DNA from: Prostheceraeus crozeri
Taxonomy: Eukaryota > Platyhelminthes > Polycladida > Euryleptidae
NCBI GenBank assembly: GCA_907163375.1
Contig: CAJQUW010007109.1
Span: 62,001-126,000, forward strand
Reading direction: 5' to 3'
DNA: 64,000 nucleotides
Below the pieces are notes generated by a model, which did no database searches, was not told the DNA's origin, and worked only from the letters and a program-made list of their open reading frames with translations. Below, piece by piece: positions 59,997-64,000 of the stretch (its first letter is position 1; each line of letters begins with the position of its first letter). Both the position numbers and the translations under genes were made by a program.

Positions 59997-60459
59997 AACC
60001 TGAAAGATGGATAAAATTCATGAATTTGAAATTCTCAACTTTTGTGATTTTTGGTGTCCTGGAACGGTCATGATTTAAGCGAGAAAATTGTAATTCCCAA
60101 ATTTTGAGATTCTTAACTTTTATGATTTCCGGTGTCCTGGAACGGTCATGATTTTAGCGGTGAAAATTGTAATTCTCAGATTTTGAGATTTTGAAAAATT
60201 TGAAAATTGGGTATTTTTAAAAACGCCCAAATTTATGAATTTAGGTCTTCATAACCTGAAAAATGACCAACATTCATGAATTTATGTCGTTTTTAAAAAT
60301 GCCATTTTTTGAAAAATCGGTATCTTTAAAAACGACTAAATTCATGAATTTAGGTCTGAAAAACCTGAAAAGGGTCTAAATTCATGAATTTATGTCGTTT
60401 TTAAAGATACCATTTTTTTGAATTTTATGGTGTCCTGGAACGGTCTTTTGCCCATTACT
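59997..60459 (-). repeat. Polinton 2 right terminal inverted repeat
   Basis: Reverse complement of the left repeat, ending CCCATTACT. GGTGTCCTGGAACGGTC occurs three times. The outer ~280 bp match the left end at all but a few bases; the inner part is shorter than on the left because it has fewer internal repeats. Confidence 0.95.
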
Positions 60460-60588
60460 CAAATACGCGATGTAAATCCCCTTGGCAAATGCATTGTGAT
60501 ACCATATCCCAAGGATTTTTTTCTCGTTGTACCTTTGGTCAATTCTGAGTGTTACGTCAATAGTTATTTTTATAACGTAATAAGCTAA
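60460..60588 (+). pseudogene. Transposase-like gene, 3' part, resuming after Polinton 2
   Basis: The second CAAATA (60460-60465) is followed without a break by 40 open codons, RDVNPLGKCIVIPYPKDFF then LVVPLVNSECYVNSYF, to TAA at 60586-60588. The frame is the one that enters the left target site, so the Polinton split this ORF exactly at its CAA-ATA codons. Confidence 0.7.
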
Positions 60589-60947
60589 CTCTCCTCTGTG
60601 ATGATTCAGGAATAGATTTTGGTCGGATTTGGAAAAAAATCTGGCTCCAGCCGGTTCTTGGGAAGGTGTCGAATCCGACCTGAATTCCGACCGGGTTTGA
60701 AATCCGGTGTACCCCTACTAATGATTCTGATTCTAAACAGCACAGTTCAAAAAGAAATATTGAGATCTGTGATACTCTTGGAAGCCGCAAACATGCTTCA
60801 TGATTAATGCCAATCATCAGTACGACAAACCCTATACTAATAATACTAGTAATGACTGCATTTTTTTGAGCTGAACAATATGTCATTTATTTTATGGAAA
60901 ATATGACTTTAGTGCCTTCATATAGTTTCGTACAATTTACTTTTCCA
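60589..60947. other. Spacer between the transposase end and the second gene
   Basis: No gene recognised. It ends in a TTACTTTTCCAG acceptor-like site just before the ATG at 60949, so it may be intronic. Confidence 0.4.
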
Positions 60948-60948
60948 G

Positions 60949-61284
60949 ATGGTGAAATTTGAGGACATAGTTTCAGCCCTAATTTATTTTCTAAAGGAAA
61001 AATCCGTGGCAATTTACCCCACTGACGAGTTATCGGGATGGAACGCCAAGATTTTTGAGGAACACATGAATGGTTCGAGAAAGCAATTGTTAGTGGATGT
61101 TGAAGGTGAAATCACTAAAGTACTTTTGCTTCAAATAAGTACACAATCCTGGGATGATGTGCACGATGGAGATCAGCACGAGTTAGTCGATACAAGAACT
61201 TTCGTGTACGAAATGAAGCAACAAAAGATACATATGGAAGAAATCCGTCAACACATTCAGCCGCTTCGACCGAAATGCAGATAG
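60949..61284 (+). CDS. First visible exon of the DUF4806-like gene
   Basis: An ATG frame directly after an acceptor-like CAG: KFEDIVSALIYFLKEKSVAI then YPTDELSGW and RKQLLVDVEGEITKVLLLQI. It ends with a TAG at 61282-61284 and no convincing donor is seen, so either this is a separate small gene or the true exon ends earlier. It is on the same strand as the exons at 62141 and 63525 and as the split transposase. Confidence 0.4.
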   Translation: MVKFEDIVSALIYFLKEKSVAIYPTDELSGWNAKIFEEHMNGSRKQLLVDVEGEITKVLLLQISTQSWDDVHDGDQHELVDTRTFVYEMKQQKIHMEEIRQHIQPLRPKCR

Positions 61285-62140
61285 AAGTTACCATCTAAGA
61301 GGGTGAGAAAAATAGTGTAACAATCTCTAGACAAATTTCATAATGGTTCTAATGTACTTCGACCTATTGTAATTTTGGGTAATCGTGAATATCTTAGACA
61401 GGATAGGAGACTATCTCTGTCAATGTTTGTTCTAACATTATGGGCTATGCATGTATGATAAAGAAATTAAGTTGGATATCATAGTAGACTACATCAAACA
61501 TTCGAAGCGCGAGTGAATGTACCGGACTGGATTTCATGTAACATTGATTGGACCATTGTCAAACAACTTTTTTGACTGCAGATAGATCCTCTCACTTAGA
61601 TAAGTAGTCGCATTCAATCTACGCATAAATACCATGATAAACTTTAAGCAATTAATCTAGTGAAGCATATACTCGTACAGTAAGTGTTCAGGTTTATTAA
61701 CACGCCATCGAGCTGGCGAAAATGTTACTCAATCCAAGAAAAATCATGTAATCAATCTAGCATATCTTGATGAAATAGTAGTATATAAACGTAATCAAAG
61801 GCATGAATGTCACTAAAAGTCTTAAAAGATGGATGAGTGTGAGTATACAAGTAAGCTTACATGTAGTACTAGGCCTATAATGTAGTTGCTAGATAAACTC
61901 ATAATACATGGAATTTCGAACACACATTGTAGATCTTGACACGCTGAATCCAAATATCGATTTTTAAGTGGTATATTTTTACATTCGATTTAAATCGACG
62001 CAACTCCAAATATCTTAAACCTTTATGACGTATGTTTTTCGCTTTCAATCCATTGTTGCCTGAAATATTCAGATGACACTAAATATTTGGGTATTATGAT
62101 TTATATTTCCGTTGATGTAATGAGGATTTCATTATATTTC
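61285..62140. other. Probable intron
   Basis: AT-rich, no frame, ending ATTATATTTCAG, a good acceptor. Confidence 0.5.
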
Positions 62141-62697
62141 AGGTTTTCCTCCCACAATCTGAAGATAGTGTATATGAGACTGACACCCCGTCCGTCTTCG
62201 ATGCGGAATCTCGACCAATCTCCGATGGATCAAGATCGCCTATGAAGGAAGCTCCTCGACGTCCTTTACTAATGCCACCCCCTATACCAAAGGATAAATG
62301 GCAGCCAAAATATACATCTTCTCCAAAGATAATACGTTTGTCAGGTGCACAATTACTATCGACAGCATCACCAGTGTTTTCAGATGGAGACATATCCGAC
62401 ATCCAACTTCCCACCACCTCTGACCAACGGGGCTACAATCAACCTCCCAATGATGATGTGTCACTTCAGGTGCTGAGAAGGAAACTTAAGAAGTCTTTTG
62501 GACATTCCTTGGACAGTCCACAAGGTTCTGTTAACATGCAACTGCTAATTTATCGACAAAATGTCAAGATTTTGTCAGAGATGGCATACTTGAGACAAAA
62601 ATGCTCAATCACAACTACTGCAGTCAATCTACATCCTGAGGACATCTTAACACGGGAGGAACTTGGTCTTCTCCTCAACTGCGTCGATTCTTTCAGG
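62141..62697 (+). CDS. Middle exon of the DUF4806-like gene
   Basis: Open from the acceptor at 62140 to a CAG|GTAAGA donor at 62697. Proline-rich, acidic linker (RRPLLMPPPIPKDKWQPKY) and then the start of a helical domain: LRRKLKKSFGH, MQLLIYRQNVKILSEMAYLR, LTREELGLLLNCVDSF. The last part fits the beginning of DUF4806, often seen in proteins linked to animal DNA transposons. Confidence 0.6.
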
Positions 62698-63524
62698 TAA
62701 GAAAGATATCTTATATGATACTAGCCTATTTTTCTAGCAATATATATCTATGTATGCAGGTGCAAGTGATCTCATGCAGTGTGGCTTTGGATTTTGAGTT
62801 GTAATTTTCTGTTATTTGTTTATCGAGGTTTTAATACGTCATGTACTTTGAATTGAAAGTCAATTCAGATCTGATGTATTTCTCTAGAACTAAACAATAC
62901 ATACAGGCCAAACCCGAAAATTTACCGTTAATAAAGTAGGACTAACGGCTACAGAAAACACTGTATTTATACCATTGCATCTTTCGAAAATTATCTATCA
63001 GGGTGTATGCGGCCAGATAAAAGTCAGTAAATTTTGTGAGTCAAAAAGGTTAGATAAATCGGGCAAAAATTATGAATAGTCTTGATAGGACGATCAGATA
63101 ATGGTCAGATAAATTGCATAACGAAAAATCGCAAACACCGTGCGTATGATTCAAATATCTCAAATTTTAACTCTTCCATTCAATTAAGAACTTGAGTAAT
63201 ATTATGTTGTTATAGCTCCATACTTATAATTGTTGTAGGTAAGCCTATAACTAACTACATGTATATGTCTGCTGTAATCTTTATTGCCACAATATTTGAT
63301 CAAACTGAATCTGGAATGCAAACACTTACAATCAGTGCCGGTCCCTCCCCTGAATTGATGCGGTTAGCATTATAAATGTTGCTCCTGAATGCTTTCCTGC
63401 ATTATTATTAGTCGTTATATATGTGAACGATACTATGCATAAAAATACTTTGATGATACTTGAAATACGTTTAGATAAGTTTTGTTAATGCTGCAAAGTT
63501 ACATGTTTCTAATTTACTTTCCAG
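62698..63524. other. Probable intron
   Basis: Starts GTAAGAAAG and ends TTACTTTCCAG. No coding frame inside. Confidence 0.6.
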
Positions 63525-63883
63525 ACATTTCTGCAAACGTGTGGCAGATCACTCGAATTTCAAAGATAAGTGCATCAAATGTTTTACGCGTTTGGATGGA
63601 AGAACAACAAAGGAAGCCGTCGGAAGATTTATAGACGAGCTGATGCCGGTTGAAATTCAACGGCAATTCAATAGACTAGGACTGAAAAACCGGCATCAAT
63701 TCAAGGACATTGAAGATATTCTGTTGAAGCCGGTTTTACTTGCATTTTCTGTCCACCAACCACAAAGACATTGAAAATTGCATAGCAACTCATTTAACCA
63801 ATTCACGTGACCGAGCAGGTGGGCGGAAGAAAAGGACTTTGGCAAACAATAACGTAGAACCGTTGAGTGATGATGACAAATAA
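63525..63883 (+). pseudogene. Last exon of the DUF4806-like gene, with a frame change
   Basis: Continues the domain: HFCKRVADHSNFKDKCIK, TKEAVGRFIDELMPVEIQ, NRLGLKNRHQFKDIED, as in DUF4806. Near 63740 the family-like tail moves to the next frame (LHFLSTNHKDIENCIATHL then DRAGGRKKRTLANN, stop TAA at 63881-63883), while the original frame stops at 63772-63774. A DR.GGRK.R tail is common in such transposon-linked proteins, so a one-base indel in this copy is likely. It is presumably a transposition accessory protein. Confidence 0.5.
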
Positions 63884-64000
63884 TATGAACTTAAGTGAGT
63901 AATTTTAGTGTTTTTTACCAATCATAGATTCTAGTAAACTATCTGAAACGAAAGCAGTAGATCTACCTGCTATTATAGTCCAAATTTCCCACAATCCTTC
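63884..64000. other. 3' flank
   Basis: No feature seen in this short end. Confidence 0.4.

Larger units (their letters stand above)
38506..60459. mobile_element. Polinton 2 (Maverick), end to end, 21,954 bp
   Basis: Both ends are present: inverted repeats that begin AG and end CT, with a 6-bp CAAATA duplication. The outer ~280 bp of the two repeats differ at only a few bases, so the insertion is fairly young. It carries protease, PLA2-integrase, capsid, minor virion proteins, PolB, packaging ATPase, a WEV-type protein and membrane proteins. A CR1/Jockey LINE at about 40.32-44.36 kb adds about 4 kb, so the element itself was about 18 kb. Its genes are very AT-rich. The structure is complete but several genes are interrupted, roughly five or six breaks in all. 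Confidence 0.97.

Noticed and set aside
60557-60886. 109-residue minus-strand frame
   Set aside because: No domain, and it overlaps the transposase 3' part on the other strand.

Overview
The window reads as animal DNA, probably from an invertebrate. It holds spliceosomal intron signals, two unrelated Polintons (Mavericks), a Gypsy-type LTR element, a HERO/R2-type LINE, a CR1/Jockey-type LINE and remains of an animal DNA transposon. I cannot name the species. Almost every recognisable gene belongs to a mobile or virus-like element, so the window is essentially two nests of elements set in AT-rich, gene-poor DNA.

Bases 1-5.9 kb hold no convincing gene, but several repeats: short GTCCTCTGACCGAGA hairpins, a near-perfect palindrome of about 125 bp, and a ~290-bp tandem repeat ending in a foldback. 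About 5.9-30.0 kb is Polinton 1, a worn fossil whose terminal repeats I could not find. Its left arm (5.9-10.2 kb) is a cluster of small TATA-driven genes. Three of these transcription units are followed by nearly identical 143-bp repeats that carry a histone-mRNA-like 3' stem-loop, a UUCG tetraloop hairpin and a CTG-CTAT-CAG hairpin. A related hairpin sits in a candidate intron upstream. The rest of Polinton 1 is the core set: PolB, two paralogous WEV-type proteins, a tandem gene pair, cysteine protease, major capsid, minor virion proteins, chromodomain integrase and packaging ATPase. A young Gypsy element (24035-29427, 167-bp LTRs with one difference, CTAAC target duplication) lies inside it. 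That element in turn contains a 771-bp non-autonomous DNA transposon. A 5'-truncated HERO-type LINE (30634-32836) follows, flanked by an unusually long 65-bp exact direct repeat.

From about 36 kb to 63.9 kb lies a DNA transposon or derived host locus: a transposase-like ORF and a DUF4806-like second gene. Polinton 2 (38506-60459, 21,954 bp, about 460-560-bp inverted repeats starting AG, CAAATA target duplication) sits in the transposase reading frame, and the frame resumes exactly past it. Polinton 2 contains a roughly full-length CR1/Jockey LINE (about 40.32-44.36 kb). It has its own lineage of PolB, capsid, protease, ATPase and integrase. The integrase ORF begins with a parvovirus-like phospholipase A2 domain. 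A neighbouring gene resembles phage tail-fibre repeats.

The most unusual signals are three. First, very short GC-rich double-hairpin elements (two stems, 3-nt loops) are scattered through AT-rich Polinton 2, often in frame inside its genes, where several encode RTEGSRASP-like peptides. Second, the histone-like 3' modules lie behind non-histone mini-genes in Polinton 1. Third, the nesting gives a clear order of insertion. Coding parts of both Polintons are fossils with several interruptions each.
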